Positions 48,401 through 62,430 of a stretch of DNA of 64,000 bases are shown piece by piece. The notes beneath the pieces are model-generated. The model saw only the letters and a list, made by a program, of their open reading frames with translations. It was not told where the DNA came from and ran no database searches. Within the stretch, counting starts at the first letter, position 1; each line of letters opens with the position of its first letter. The DNA is from Nephromyces sp. MM_2019 (Eukaryota; Apicomplexa; Aconoidasida; Nephromycida), in the NCBI GenBank assembly GCA_015657535.1, contig JADHZB010001930.1, positions 63,825-127,824 on the forward strand, read 5' to 3'. A program made the position numbers and the translations under genes.

Positions 48401-51400
48401 CGTAAAAATAAAATCTATAAAGAGTTTTTTTTTGAGCCACTGCTCTTGCTTTGGCGTGGGGGCTAGTTTTTTTTTACGCTCTAGCCTTGATGTTTTGGGT
48501 GCTTTAGTGCTTTCTGCAGGTTTTGTAGGCGATCTCTTATACGGGATATAATCTGTTATGTTCCCTTATTTCTTCGAGTTTTTTCAATTAAAAAGTAGCA
48601 CAAGGGGATTTCTAGGCTGAGTCGAATGAAGGGAAAAAAATGCCAAAATATATCCCCTTTATTTTCTTGGTTTTTACGTTATTTTTAATATTTTTCTCTG
48701 ACAGACGAAAGTGATCCTGCGTGGTATAGACACAAGCTTCATTTATTCATTTTCACTTATTCGGGGAAGCCTGTATTTTCAAGGTCAGCCGTTTTTTTAT
48801 TTTGTTTTTTATGGTAAGTTACAAAATATTGCCATATCCTACTAAGTCACTGGTTTAATCTGTTTTTCTAGCCGAATATGAGCGATAAAAGATTCAAATT
48901 TGATATGGTGAAATTCAAGTTCATGAGATCTGACAGAATAGTAGTTTTTTGTTAAATATGGTATTTTTATGCATATCAATTTTTGCCTCAATCTTCTTCT
49001 CTGCCTCTAAAAATAGCTGTATCAATTTCTTCTTAAAAAAGATCAAAAAAGAAGTTGATCAAAATAAATCCAAAAAAATTATTCGAAATATATATAAAGG
49101 AAAAAAGTGTTTCCTGGTATTTTTTAAAAGTTTTCCTGGGAAAAAGCTTGTTTTTCTAAAGGCGGTGTGTGTGTGTGCGTGCGCGCACTTAAAAGGTAAA
49201 CAGATTAGCTTAGCGTATCGAGAAGCACGCAATTGAGCGTGAATTTGTTTTTTTTCTTAAAGCCAAAGTCATTCTTTCTTGCAATAACTGAAGAGAATAT
49301 CAGAGCTTTTCGATGAGTTGCTTTACAGATATGGCGATGAAGAGGCGCTCAGTGCTTTTACTGGTAAGTGTGTTACGGTGCGGAGGAGCAGAGAATACAG
49401 CAAAATTATTTTCGACTTTGAAAGTTTTTTCCTTCTCAAGATATCCAAATATGCATTTATTGAAGGTAGCAGTGCAAAAGTATCTTTTTTTTCATTTTCG
49501 CTGCCAAAACACTGAATCCCTGTATTTTCAGCGATTAAATAGTTTATTTAGTAAGCAGTTACTGCTTATTCAGAGTGTGTTCCTAGTGTATTGTGTGTAG
49601 AGTTTTCCATTTTTTAGAAAAATTGTGTTTAAACTTAGAATTTTTATGATTTACCATTTTCTTGTAGTCTGCATGGAAAAGGAATTATTAATGCTACTTC
49701 AAAGCTTTAGAAATACAAGGCTTTCTTTTCTTTCGTGTAAAATATGTTTTCCTGTTGCCTTGCATATGTTTTTTAATGCGCCATTTATTTTGCTCATTGA
49801 ATTTCTTTTTATAACTTATAATTGCCCCAAGATACTTGCCTTTGTAAGGGAAAAAAGTGCCATCTTGCTGATAGCTGGTAGTTAGTTTTATGAAGAAAAA
49901 AGCAAAGAAAAAAAATCCAAAATTGGATTCAAAAATGGATAGAGGCTAAATAGCGGAAAAAAATTGAAGAAAGTTAATTTTTATCTAATTTGCCTATGGT
50001 AGAGCATGCTGCCGCCTAAATTCTTTGGAATTTTCGCTATATTGTGAAGAATAGGCAGTTTAAAATGCTTTGAAGCTCCTTATCATGGTAGCTTTTTAAA
50101 ATACGCCATTCTGAAGAAATTTGACTGCGAGTTTTGGAAGATAATTTCACGTTGCTTATTACAGGATCTGTGCGTTAATATTGGTTTTTTTTCCAGCAGT
50201 TTTCCGTATCGCCTGATTATAGGATAATTTAAAATGAAAAGCTGAAGATTTTTGTTTGGCGGTTTTCATTTGTTCATGGGTTTGGCCGACCTAAAATGAG
50301 CACTTTCAACTGTTAATGAAGCAATAAAAATTAGTCTTCACGATGCTCCGATGTCTTTTTCGAATGCTTTAGCTCTATGTACAAGTTTGATTACTTCTTC
50401 ACTGGATATTTTACGAAATGCAGCATTTATGCCATCCGTAGTTTGTAGGGAATACATTTGTTGCAAGTATAACAGTTTTGACACTAATTTTGGAGCGAAG
50501 CTCGCCCTATAACGGAAGCAAAATTACCCATTGTTACTGAGGGTACAACCATAGATATCTACACGCTGGCTGAAAATGTGTGTGTTGTACAGAAGAACTG
50601 CAAATATTAAAGAGGAAGCGCAGTAGTTTTAAAACGCTAAAATTTATAAAAAAAACAAAACCTTGCTAGGTTTGTATGGCATACATCTAGAGTACGTTTT
50701 TGATATTTTTCAGCCTCTCCTCATCTGCTCGATTCCCTCTTCAAACCAAACAATTTTTTCATCAAGTTCTACAGTAGCTAGAAGAAAAGAATCCGAGATT
50801 TTCCCCACATCTTCATTTTTCGCGAATTAAGCTACGCTTGAAGTGCTTCTAGCTGCTATTCTATGATTTTTTGTGGGATATAAGTTGAACGGTTTCAGCT
50901 GTTTTGTGTGTAATTAGCTTAGTTACGAGTCATTTAATAACTACTGGCAGTAAAAATAGCTATCAGCTATACAAATTATAAAGAGCTAGTCTTTGATCAT
51001 ATATATATCAGAAAAAACAAAAGGGTTAATTCAAGCGTTAAAAAAATTTGATATTTTCTTACTTTCAGAAGCTTTTCTTAAGTTTTCGAATGATTACTAT
51101 CCTGTCACTAGCCAGTTAAATGCATATATATTTTGAAGATTGAGCAGTATAATAACCTCTAAAAGCTGACACTAGGAGAGTTTTACTAGCTCCTATCGGA
51201 AAGTACTTGATCTTTTACCAGGCACTATTCAATGCTGCGTTTTAGGCACCCTTTCGGCGATTACTAGTAAAATTTCTTCGCTTTTCGCACATTCACACGA
51301 TGGGGACGTGTTACGGTGAGTTCAAAAGCTAATTATTTACCTAGGTTGAGTCCCTATACGGACTGTATCAAGGAAGGTTTTAAACACTAGGAGTGATACA

Positions 51401-54400
51401 GCAATTTTTACTTTTTTTTCAGCAAAAGCAAGTGATTTAAACAATAAAAATGCATGGAATGATACTTTTCCTTGCCTTCTATTGGTGGCATTCTCTTAGT
51501 ACTTAAGCCATTTGCATTGCAAGTTTCCTGCTTTTAGATATATGATGGCGGGAGATCATTGTTTCGCTTTTCTGGAAAGAGGCCCTTTATGGGTTGCTTG
51601 CATATCCTCTCAAGGTGAAAGTTATCGGTACTTGGTTCAGCTAATGGAAGGTGTATATTTACAAGTAAGAGCTATTTCTTTGAATGCATACTGTAGTAGC
51701 GTTGGTTTTGATGCCTTCATCGTGCATATGTCGATTTTTTGAAGTAGTTGAGATTTTTTCGCATTGTGTGTGTTTGTGTGTGCCTGGGTGTGTGTGTGTT
51801 AGACGCTTGCCCAATAATTTTTTGCCCGATAGAGTCTTGCGATCTTATCACTCCCATTTATGACTTTTCCTGCAGTTTTGTTTCTACGCGTAGCTAGAGT
51901 TTTAGCAAATTATTATAAATATTCCGTGAAATATAAACACTTGAAAGGAGATCTAATCAGCTCAATGTGCATTCCCTTTTTGCAAACTCACCTCTCTATC
52001 CTGTGGCCCCCCTCATGACTAGGAAGGAAGTTACCACCTTTTATATAATTGTCTTTTGGGAAAAAAATTTCGTGTGTTGCTGAGTCGGCTTTGTAGATTG
52101 TATTGTATGCATGCCACATCTGGCAGGCAGCTTTTGTTCGCTGCTTCGTGCACTCTTTTTTGAAAATTTGCGATCATTCTTTTCGTGTGCGCATTTTGGT
52201 ATGTGCATCACAACTCATCTGTCTATGTGGCTTCTCGTGTGTGTAAAACTTCTCATATTTTACTTAAGTGTGTGTTTCATCTTCTAGTTACCTCGTATAA
52301 ATTTCCAGTATATATAAGCCAAATTCAAGCCATTTCAATGAGAAGCTTTGAAAGAAGCAGCTAAATTCTCAGTTTTTTAGAAAGCAGAATTTCCATGTTG
52401 CTGAAGGGCAATGCTTTGCAATAGCACTGAAATTATTACTGTTTTAGAGTGATTTTTAGCTTTTGTAGTGCAGCGTAGCGAAGGTTTTTCCTTGGCACTA
52501 TTACTTGGAGATTCATGCTTAAATGTCGAAACGGATCTTTTAACTATTTATTTTTTATTTGTTCCTATATAGAGCAGCGTGGAAATCAGTATTTCATGTA
52601 CTTTATCATCTCTTGCAAACAAATTTGGTGTTTTTATAGTTTATTTCGTAACATAATGTTGTTTAGTTTCATTTTCATGTGCATAAACACTCTTTCCCCT
52701 GCTTCATACACTTAAGGGGGATATTTTTTATCCTTTTATAGCTAAATTTGGAGAGCTTTTTTATTCTTACCGGCACTTGTCATTGCGCACACAAGATTTG
52801 CTGCTTCAAATGTTTTTTTGGCTTTTTTTGTCAATTTTCTGTTTTGAAATATAATTTTAAGTACAAGGCTACCCTTTGCAATGCCGAGGTATGTAAATCT
52901 TGTTTGCTATAGCTTTTTTACGCCTGAAGACGCTTTTTAGAAATTTTACTAGTTTTAATATCTCAGATCTTATCTCTTCTCACGAAAAGCATAGAAAGGA
53001 CGTTAAATTTGAAGCCCTCCTATGATTTGAGATTACTTCTTGGAGGTTAGCATAAAATTTTTTATGTTTGTGAGATAAACTTCACCTAGATCCAGTTTTT
53101 ATTTAAAAAGAAAAGACACTATTCCAGCTTCTTTGTGCTCTATAGAAATGTACTAGAAGGGGCTTCATCACACACAGGCACACACATGCACATTCCAACG
53201 GACACACACATGCTCACGCATGCACATTCCCACGCACACACACATGCACACGCAGACACATTCCCACGTACACTAGAATATATGCCAATTTCCTATCCTG
53301 TTTGATTTCATTGCGCTCCAAGGCTCGCCATCCTTTACACTTTTAGAGCTGAAAGCTCCTTTTTACAATTTGTATGCTTTGAAATAACTGATTTCAGTGT
53401 AATCTGATGGCTATCTTCTGCTTCTTGGGAAATTTTTAGGCATTTTTTCCATCTTTATGTGTGGCTTGCTCTACGCCTTGCAAGTCTTTGTACCACTATG
53501 ATTCTCTATATAAGCTAATGTATATATAACAATGTTGCAGAGCAGTATATATCCCACAAACCATATTTTATTTGTGATTATAGAGTTTGATAGAAAAGAA
53601 AAAATGCATTCAATTCCTGCTAAAATAAAGTTTAAAATATCTATATTCTGATAAGGAATATTTTTAAAAACAAAAGATATCTTCTTGTAATTTTAAATGT
53701 TTACATTTTTAATTAGTATACTGATTTTTCACAGCAGAATAGCTTGCGAATTCCATGCTGTGACTATGTTTAAGCAGTTTATTGCTCTGAATTAACTAGG
53801 AACATTTTTGAAATGAAGACAGTTTTTTATCAAATGAAAGCAGTGGCATTCGAGTAGATCCAAAAATTCGCTTATTTAGAATTAACAAGAGAATACTCTT
53901 ACACGCTTGAATAATCAACAATTTGCAAAGGTGTTGTGGAGAAAACTCTTTTAGAATGTTACTCTTCAGGTGCTTAATTCTTCTTCGTATTTGCTAAAGT
54001 CCTCTTACGTTTATTCATAGCAATTTACAGCCTTTTAGTAAGAGAAGCTTATTTTTTTAGTTGTAAAAATGAGTAATGGAGAGGTTTAGAATCATTTTGA
54101 TATAATAAAATAGAGTTATGGCTAAGCACTTCGCCTGCTTGTATGTTTAGTAGTTATTGTGCTGCTCGGACTCCTGTTTACATAATTTTTCGTGGAATTC
54201 TTCATATATATATGCCTCAATCACGTAATTTTTTTCATACGTTGGCTTAAGCCCTTCGCTAACTAGACCTTGTTACTTTATCTGACTTAAAATTTATAGG
54301 TACTGACGCCGTGTTCTCTAACTTTATTACTTGGCATTGTGAAGACCTTTTTCCGCTGGTTAGTGCTGTTCAATTTAAGGCGATAAAACTGATTTTTTAC

Positions 54401-57400
54401 GCAGCCCTTGCTGTAGCTGGAAGAGGAAATATTGATGCTTACTAAGGAGTAAGCTCGATTGTATTTTGTAGCTCAAAAAAAAGGAGACGAAACATTATTT
54501 TTTATGGCTAATCCTAGAGCTGCTGCTTAGACACACAACCTGAAATCTTTTTTAAGGTTTCAGCCTGAAGATCTATCCGATGATTTTATGAGAAGCACAA
54601 TTTTGAATCTATCAGTAATTGTTTCAAGCTTGATAAAAAGAAGGCGTATAATTGCTTGTCTTCACGCTACTTTTTTGCAAGAAAAAACCTTCACTGATGT
54701 TTAATCGCTTTTAAGTGCGCAAACATATTGCAAATAGTTGCGAAACTCTGGTATTAGAAGCTATCCTTGTAAGGTATTTCCAGTATTTGCATGAAGAAAA
54801 GGATTTTATTATATTATGCAAAAAATGAGCGGCCATTAGCAGCTCCCCAAGGGCTATTTACCCCTTATGAAAGTAATTATTTTCATCCACTTTGGGGTAA
54901 TTTTTTTTGACGAATAATACCCAAGTAGCGCTGCTACTATGATTATGACAATGGCATTCCTTACTGTGTAAACTGGAAAGTCTGCTTTTTTGGGTGCGAG
55001 AAATTTTCGAATTTCGTAAAAATTTGTTGACTCATGCATTTTCCCGACGTTACGGTTGCTTTTTAAATTTTGTTCTACTTTAAGCTGTCGCTGCTTTCGT
55101 TGAAAATTTTTTAATGAAATTATCGAGATTTTGGGCGATCATCGTGCGATTTAAATAAACCCTAAACCCTACTTCAGCCTTCTTGATGACTTTTCATGGT
55201 CCAAATTTTGCAATCTTCTTTGAATTTTCAGGTTGATGGATTTGAGTCCCTTCCCTTGAATAGCACAAAGCGTGCTATTGCTTCAAGTATTCTGAAATAC
55301 TTCAAGACGCCCAATATTTTGTTCGTAATGATGAATTTTTTCTTGTTTTTGTTGGTGTTTTTTCTAGAAAAAGCACCGTTCTTCCTAAGCGAAGATTTTA
55401 GACAGCTCCTGGTCTCGATTTTAGTTGCTGAGCTAGCTCTTAATCAATTACACTTTTGCACCAATGAAGTTACTTTTTGTTTTATATTTGGCGACTCTAT
55501 GCATGCTTGCTTATTTAGTTATAGGAGGTTACTACTCAACAAAATTAAAAGCCTCTTCGACCACTGAGAATAATTTTGCTTTAGTGTGTGAAAATTGATA
55601 TCATAGTGCATTTTCTGTTTCACTAAAGACCTGACCTTGTGCTTTTCGACGTGCTTATTCTATTTATTCTTTTATCTGAAGAATGCAACTTTTAGAAGAT
55701 ATTTTTTTTTAGATTTCATGAAAAAAATTCTTTCATTCGGATATGTAAAAGTTTTAAAGTAGTTGCAAACAATAATACAAATATTGAAGTTATTTTTATA
55801 TATTTTAATACGCTTATTATCACCTGCTTCTCCCTGTAGAGGTTTCTATAGAATGACTAAGATCCTCTTTCTTTTTTAACTGAATAGTTGATACATATAG
55901 GGCAACTATGGAAGAAAAAGATTTCATGAAGTACCAATGTTTGGTGCTTTTTACTTATTTTTGACAAAAAAATTTTTATCAACTGTTAGCCCTCAAGCTG
56001 TTTTATAACTTATAATCATTTTTCTGTTGTTTCTTGCAGCCGCGAGAAATATTATACGTCTTCCCTCTTGATTTTCTTTAGAAACCACTTTTTGATACTT
56101 TTTTTTTCTGCTTCACTTCGGCTTTCCCATTGGGAGGAATTAGATTTAAATCAATTTTTGATGTTGAGCAGTGTGTATTATGTATTCGTTCTTCTGCCGC
56201 TCTTGCAGCCAATAGATTAGTAGCTGGTGATAGTATCTTTACCATTTTACATGATAAATATGTAGTTTGCAAGATAAGTGTAACACGTACTCATTACTTA
56301 ACAGTTGTAATTGTATAAAAACATTCCTTATGATTACCTCGGTATTCTGAATGTTACAGTGCAGGTATAATCTTTGCCCAGCACCGCATTGTAGCCATGT
56401 CGTGTGCTAAGTCTTTGAAATTGAAATCCTCAGGTAATCAACCCCAAAATATTTTTTTTAATGCTAAAAATAGCATTTCTTGAAGAATCAGACTAGTTAA
56501 TTTAATATATAATATGGACCATGTCATGCAACCCTGTCAATTACTGAGCTGTATTTCAGGTCCATAAAGATTTGACAGTTAAAAATCGTTTTTGAAGTAG
56601 CCTGTACTTTGTTTCATTAGCTCTGTCCGTGGATCTGCTACCCTCAATTTTTTGATTTATTTGGGTATGGCATGCAAAAAATAGATGCCAGTGCAATGCA
56701 TAGCCAAAAATGAGGTTATTACAGCTATTTCTGCGTATAAGAATACTCCAGACAAGTCTTAAGCTTGGCTAGATAAGCGAAATATTCAAAATTGAATGTA
56801 TTGTAAAAAACTCTGGAAGTTTGTGTGTAATTTCTGCATTTCTACCTATTTCCACTATATGACAAACGAATTTTGCTGCACTGACTATTCTCATTATAGG
56901 GCTGTTATTCCCGTTGTATAAAAAATATTTAACAGATTCTTAGCAAATATAACAATTTCATCCTCTCTTAAATATTTGCGAGTGAATAACGCATGAATTC
57001 TCTATTTAATCATGTGCAACGGCGACAAAATATATGCAAACATGATTTTTGGTATTCATGCGGGTAAATGATACCCGAAAATGTTTTGCTGCAGATATAA
57101 TTTTGCTTTTGAATCTGCTTCTTTCTACAACTTCGCTGAGGCAATCTGAATCTTGGACTCCTATATGTCTTCCGGGACTAGATGATAGGTATATACTCGT
57201 GAATTTTTGGTATATCACTTAGTAACATTAAAAGCTTGGTGGTATGGTCGATGACTCCGCAGACTAAATTTGATGAATTTATCATATCCGCCTTGAAAAC
57301 TTTGATTCGAGCTCCTTCATTTATAATATTCCGATGAAGTAGAATTATCTCATTTAATGACATCATGAGTCTATCATATGCACAAATTTGGGGCATTTCG

Positions 57401-59608
57401 GCGAAAAGTCCTTAAATTCTAACTTTCTTCATTGAATTTCATTATTGATGTATGCGTAAAAGCTCCATTTTATATAAGATTGAAATGATGATTTAACCTA
57501 GGTTTTTTTACCAGTGTCCGGCTTATGCTACCAATACATTAGGGTTTTACGTGTTTTTCTAACTTTATACTATGCTGATCTTCTGCGTGAACTGCACCGT
57601 ACTTTCCAAAGTCCGCTTCGCAATGTTTTTCCGTTTGAGTATGCAGCCTTCTTGAGTGTGTCTTTCAAAATGAATAGACTCTTTTTCTTTATAATAACAT
57701 TTCCTTCTTTGCAGCGCCTTTCTCTACGCTTACATAAACTTTTTCCTCCCGGAATCTATAGGATTTGTATGCCTATCATCGAATTCTAGCGCCGAGCAGT
57801 TTTTCGCGCTTTCTACACATTTTAAAATAGCTCTGGCGGTGAGGTTTTGTTTTTCTTTAAAAGTTTTTGATAGGTTTATACTCTTCTGATGATTGATAGG
57901 GTGTAGCAGTTCTATTTCTTGTTCCTTTGACCTTTCTTGAAGATAATTATATGGTGTATGAATTATGATACGAACATTGTAGTGCCATGGCGGGTTATTT
58001 TTCCTGTTGTACTTATCCACTATTTTTGCTAAAGTGGAATAACTTGCAAAGTTGCAGTAATCATTGGATCTTAACACTGGGCAACACGAATTTTTTGAGG
58101 ATTTTCTACAGATGCTTACCAATACAGGATGTATCAGTGCAATTACGCAGTCGCTGCAATATTGCCCCTACAGCTTACGTAAGGCTTCATATTTTTTTTC
58201 CTTGAAAAAGATATTAAAGTTATATTTCTAATTCCTATTCATTACTTGTTTCACTTTACTTTGTAGCTTTTTAGTTTGCTATTTCCAAAGTTAGGCTGAA
58301 CTGATGTTTTTCTTGTATTTTTTTGTGCAGTTCAGCTTGAAATTCACACCTTTAGGTATTTTTTTGTAGGGTTATCACGTGGATTTACGTATGATAAAGT
58401 TTGCCTTGATAATTTCTTTTTAAATGGTATTTTTTTATGTATGATTTCAGCTTCTAGAATATGGGGATTTCTGGATTTAATTCATTTGCTTTTTTACTCC
58501 CCCATTCATCATCAATACTTCTCGACGGCGTTTGGTAAGAATTACAAGGAAAAAGTGCGTTACAAAAGGTAAGTAGTAGGTGCTGAACCTTTACAAGCGG
58601 TTATTTGGTTATGACCTTATAAGAACTATATAGTAATGCGTATAAGTTTTGGTACTGCTAATGATTTTAGATTTCCGTATGTGTCGTGTTGCTTAGAATG
58701 AAATTAATTTTATTATTTTGTAGAGGCCGAGAGTGTGGGCGTGTACTGAAATAAACCCATAGGTTTCTAAATCATTTCCTCTTTTTTCAGGGTTTTCAGA
58801 CTTTATTACCAATGTCGAGAACTTATAGACGTTTCGAAGTCTCCTGCTCATGCATATATCAAGGGAAAGGTGCTTTCGCTTGCTTCATAAATATGCCCCT
58901 GTGAATTTTTCTACTCTTTTTGATGTATGACGGTAAAAGTAGCTACGATTTCGCAGTACTTCAACTTGATGAATTTTCCTGCCTTGTTGGCTTTGTGACT
59001 TACTATGTTTTGTATGCCTAATGTTTTGTAATTTTTCGTGTGTAGGCATTCTTCATGCAGTGCGTTAGTCTGCTTCATTCAGCATGTTTGCTTAATCATT
59101 ATAATACATTGTCTACTTTCATGAGATAACTCATCGTACAATATTTTTGAGACTTCGCCTACAAATGCATTTATATAAGGATACTTCTTAATCAAAAGTG
59201 AACCTTCTAAATGTTATGCACCTTTAAAAATGTTACAATACCATCCTTCGGCCCTGCAGAGCTGAAGAATGCTTTTTTGAGGCATATTCAATTCGCAAAG
59301 GATAATTTTATCTATTTTCTATAAAATGAAAGCCTTTTTCTCTGCAGGATGAAGCGGTATATGTTTGGATAGCTGCGGAGTTCCATTTGTACATGTGCAC
59401 CCCATCATGGAAAGGTATGTTTATACGTACTCAATGAATATCTTTAAAAGAAATGATGTGAAACTTTTGCGCTTTCGAGGATACAATTGCTTTTCCTATA
59501 TCCATTTTTACAGATATACCGACTACCGTCCTGGCCCGCCTCGTCCAATGGCTGAAGAAGCAAACTTCCTTCCTCTTTGCAACAGATATGCCGGTTATCA
59601 AAACTTAA
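45484..59608 (+). CDS. MON1: MON1, subunit of the Mon1-Ccz1 Rab7 guanine-nucleotide exchange factor, 17 exons
   Basis: With Ccz1, Mon1 activates Rab7/Ypt7 on endosomes, driving early-to-late maturation and fusion with the vacuole or lysosome. Exons: 45484-45748, 46933-47547, 48705-48783, 49329-49363, 50714-50765, 51538-51664, 52967-53045, 54300-54358, 55232-55320, 56360-56433, 57095-57209, 57543-57624, 58112-58178, 58451-58568, 58791-58869, 59348-59414, 59514-59608; 2097 nt, 698 residues. The start ATG lies in GCCATGG. Residues 1-293 are acidic, Ser-rich and probably disordered. The three-longin core starts in exon 3: FIFTYSGKPVFSRYGDEEAL, then FAFLERGPLWVACIS, ILSLLT, PSYDLRLLLG, FESLPL, AQHRIVAM, ESWTPICLPGL, CPYSL and AAEFHLYMCTPS, in the same order as human MON1 and with close spacing. 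The last exon ends VIKT-TAA. The exon 11/12 join is the least certain: donor 57209 or 57188, acceptor at 57542 preceded by few pyrimidines. The 35-nt and 52-nt exons are unusually small. Confidence 0.93.
53168..53273. repeat. CA-rich minisatellite in MON1 intron 7
   Basis: Three or four imperfect copies of a CACACACATGCACATTCCCA-type unit. Here the CA strand is the coding strand, the reverse of most intronic tracts in this gene. Confidence 0.85.
55157..55170. repeat. Two CCCTAAA telomere-like units in MON1 intron 8
   Basis: The short string AACCCTAAACCCT lies about 60 bases upstream of the exon 9 acceptor. It is the third place in the window with this motif. Confidence 0.7.
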
Positions 59609-62430
59609 TTTTACTTGTAAATTAGAGGCATTGACTTAGCTTACTTACTAGATGTAGCACTGCTGCTGATTGTTTCTGCGTTATATGAACGGAACGGCAA
59701 TGCTCATCTCGCTACTGGTGATACGGTATTGGTCTTCAGTCGAAAGACCCCCTCAAATTCTTAAGATAATGTAGCTTAAAGAATATATGGCTATATGAGA
59801 AATCATTAAGATTTAATATAATCAACAACTTCATCAATGGTCAGACTTGCCTCAAGGAAAGATAACTAGATGGCAATGCGCCGAAATTTTTGGCTACTAT
59901 CTGGATTGCGCAGCTTACTCATTTGATAAACACGCAATTTTTTTTTCTACTATTTTTTTTCTTATAATAACAAATGGATAGCTAGAAAATATAATACTGA
60001 GTATCTAAATTAAGAGATACTCAAGGAGCTTTGGGGTTTTTTGTCAAAGAACTGTAACTAACTTAGTAGTAAGCCGTTTAGTTTACCCCCTCTATGCTTT
60101 TTTATGCGATTTTGGGCATGTGTACTGTTTTTCTAGAACATTTTCGCCCTCTTGGTTAAGCCAAAATTTTCTTGGGCATCGAGAACAGTAATTTTTTTCC
60201 CAGAATTTTTGCATGGCATCGCAAGGCATGGTTTATTCTCCAATGGGTATCTGTATTTGATATTATATTGTTTAAGGGAGTTTATCTGAGCCAGGCTTAA
60301 ATTTGAAGTTTCGCGCGCATTATAGTTGGCGCTATGCACAACAGGGCAAATTTTTAATGTCATGCGAATTTAGTATTATTTCCTCACCCTGAGTAGTGAG
60401 AAATGAAACGGTTAATATCTTAAATTCATCACGCAATTCTTGTCTCTTTGACGTAAGATTGAACTCTCTGGATAATCTTAGAATTTATGGCGTTAAGCTT
60501 TTGAGAAATTTTTTAGCATAATCTATGCAAATAATTTAGTCGACTTGAAAATCTCCTCTACCAAACGGGGATGAAAAATCCAAAAGTATTATGATCGCTA
60601 ATTCTATGTGCTGAACTTGTAATTTTGGAATAGTACGCTTATAATTCATGAAAATTTGAATTGTGAAGGATGCATTCACAAACCGCGTATGCACTCACAT
60701 GAAATACGAAGGTTAAAAATGTGGGCAGTGTAAAAGTGACCCAAAAGGCATACGGGCTCGCCTTAGTCAATCAGCTTCCCATACTCTTTCAAAGTTTAAA
60801 TATGCGATTTGCGACGACCAATTGCGATAAATTGTTGCTGCTAAGGTGATAGAGCGACACCTCAGAAAGTTGCCGTAATCTTTTCCCACGAGTTTAAGCC
60901 TGGAACAATAATGATTAGCATTCTACTACGCTATGCCATGCAGCTGGACAAGGTATCTTTCATTTTTATTTGCTATTAATGGAGCATGCTAAGCGCCGCC
61001 TGCTTTTTCCAGTGGAGATAATAATTTTTACTGTGCCTCGGAGTAAATTCGCGTGCACCGTATCAACATTTTCCGATATGAAATGGTAAACTCTAACGAC
61101 AGTTTATTTTCCTCTAATTTTTCCTTGTGGCGCCTTGTTTCCCTCGGGTAATTATTTTTGCTTTGATGAGGTCAAGAGATGTCAAATACACGATATGAAG
61201 GTCAATAAGCTCCATACGGTGAGTGACGAGGTATTAATTGGAAGGATGTGGTGGCGTTACTAGCTGCTTCGTGCGTTGTGCTGTGCTGAAGCCCGAAGTT
61301 TTTGCTTTGAGAAAGCCTTGTACCATGAGGCTGCAAAGTGAAATAACCTGCTGCCTGGGCTGCTAAAGCATTTAACATTTACGAAGTATATAGTTGACAG
61401 GATATTCTCAGGAATTTTGTTCCTTTTGATTAGTGTTAATAGCGTACTGCGTAAGTTTCTAACACAATTAAGTTATTCGATCCGTTAAGCAGTAGAAGTG
61501 GTAAGTTGGAATCTTATAGTGTGTGCGGGATATGGGACCAAACTTAATTGATCCTAGCCACAGCAGTCCGACCGTGTAAATAAGAGTGGTGGCATAACAT
61601 CTGAATTTATTGTAGCTAGTAAGGTGTGTGTCTACCAGTTTACCAAATACGGCAGGCTATGTGTAGCTGACGGGCATCGGCACCTTATTATACCAGTGAT
61701 CACGCATACGAGGAGTAATTCTCCGCATTGACCAAGGTTGCAAGTAGGCTTGCTTACCAAACCTACGGCTCTGCATTACGCTTAAGTATGTTAGCCCAGG
61801 AGGAATATGCTTTATGACATGCGCGCACGCAACAACTACAATTTGAACACCAGAGCTTCATTGTAAAAGCATTCACTCGCGGCTGCACTTCTTTTATAAT
61901 AAAATGGGCAAGTATGTATTCCCAGGGTACAGGTACACCAGATGGAATCGTAATCCGTGAGTCCTTCAGGCTTGATTATATACAGCGGGTAAGTGTAAAT
62001 CAGATTCACTAGGCAATCGAGGTATTACGCGCCAGAAAAATGAAGCATGCCGGGGGTTAGTCTCTGCAAGGGTTTTACTGTGATTGGAAGACCGTTAGTC
62101 ATCTCGCCTTCATATAGTCCTAAGAGCGCTACATTACCACACCTCCGTGTGTTAACCCCTTCTGCGAATGGGAGAGATTGGTAAAAAGTTTGTAAAATTC
62201 CTGATTAGATCCATGCTGAAATACGGTACAACGTGGCTATAAGTGTACACTTGAAATAGGTGCTCTGGTAAATTTCAAGCTGTATTCCGCTCTTAAGATA
62301 CTAAGAGTATGTGCTAGCACGAAAGCTTGTGTCATAAGTTTTCCAGTAGTTAAATAAAGTTCTAGCTAAATCAGAATAGTGGATAAATTGACCGCTATAA
62401 GCCACCGCTTAGTTAGATTTTTATTGCAAT
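59609..62430. other. Intergenic stretch, no supported gene
   Basis: The composition becomes balanced from about 60.4 kb. A 76-codon minus frame (60363-60133) begins with ATG but has no known motif or neighbour. I find nothing else to report. Confidence 0.4.

Noticed and set aside
57730..58122. 130-codon minus-strand frame
   Set aside because: Lies antisense over a MON1 intron and the first bases of MON1 exon 13, with composition expected from the complement of T-rich DNA.
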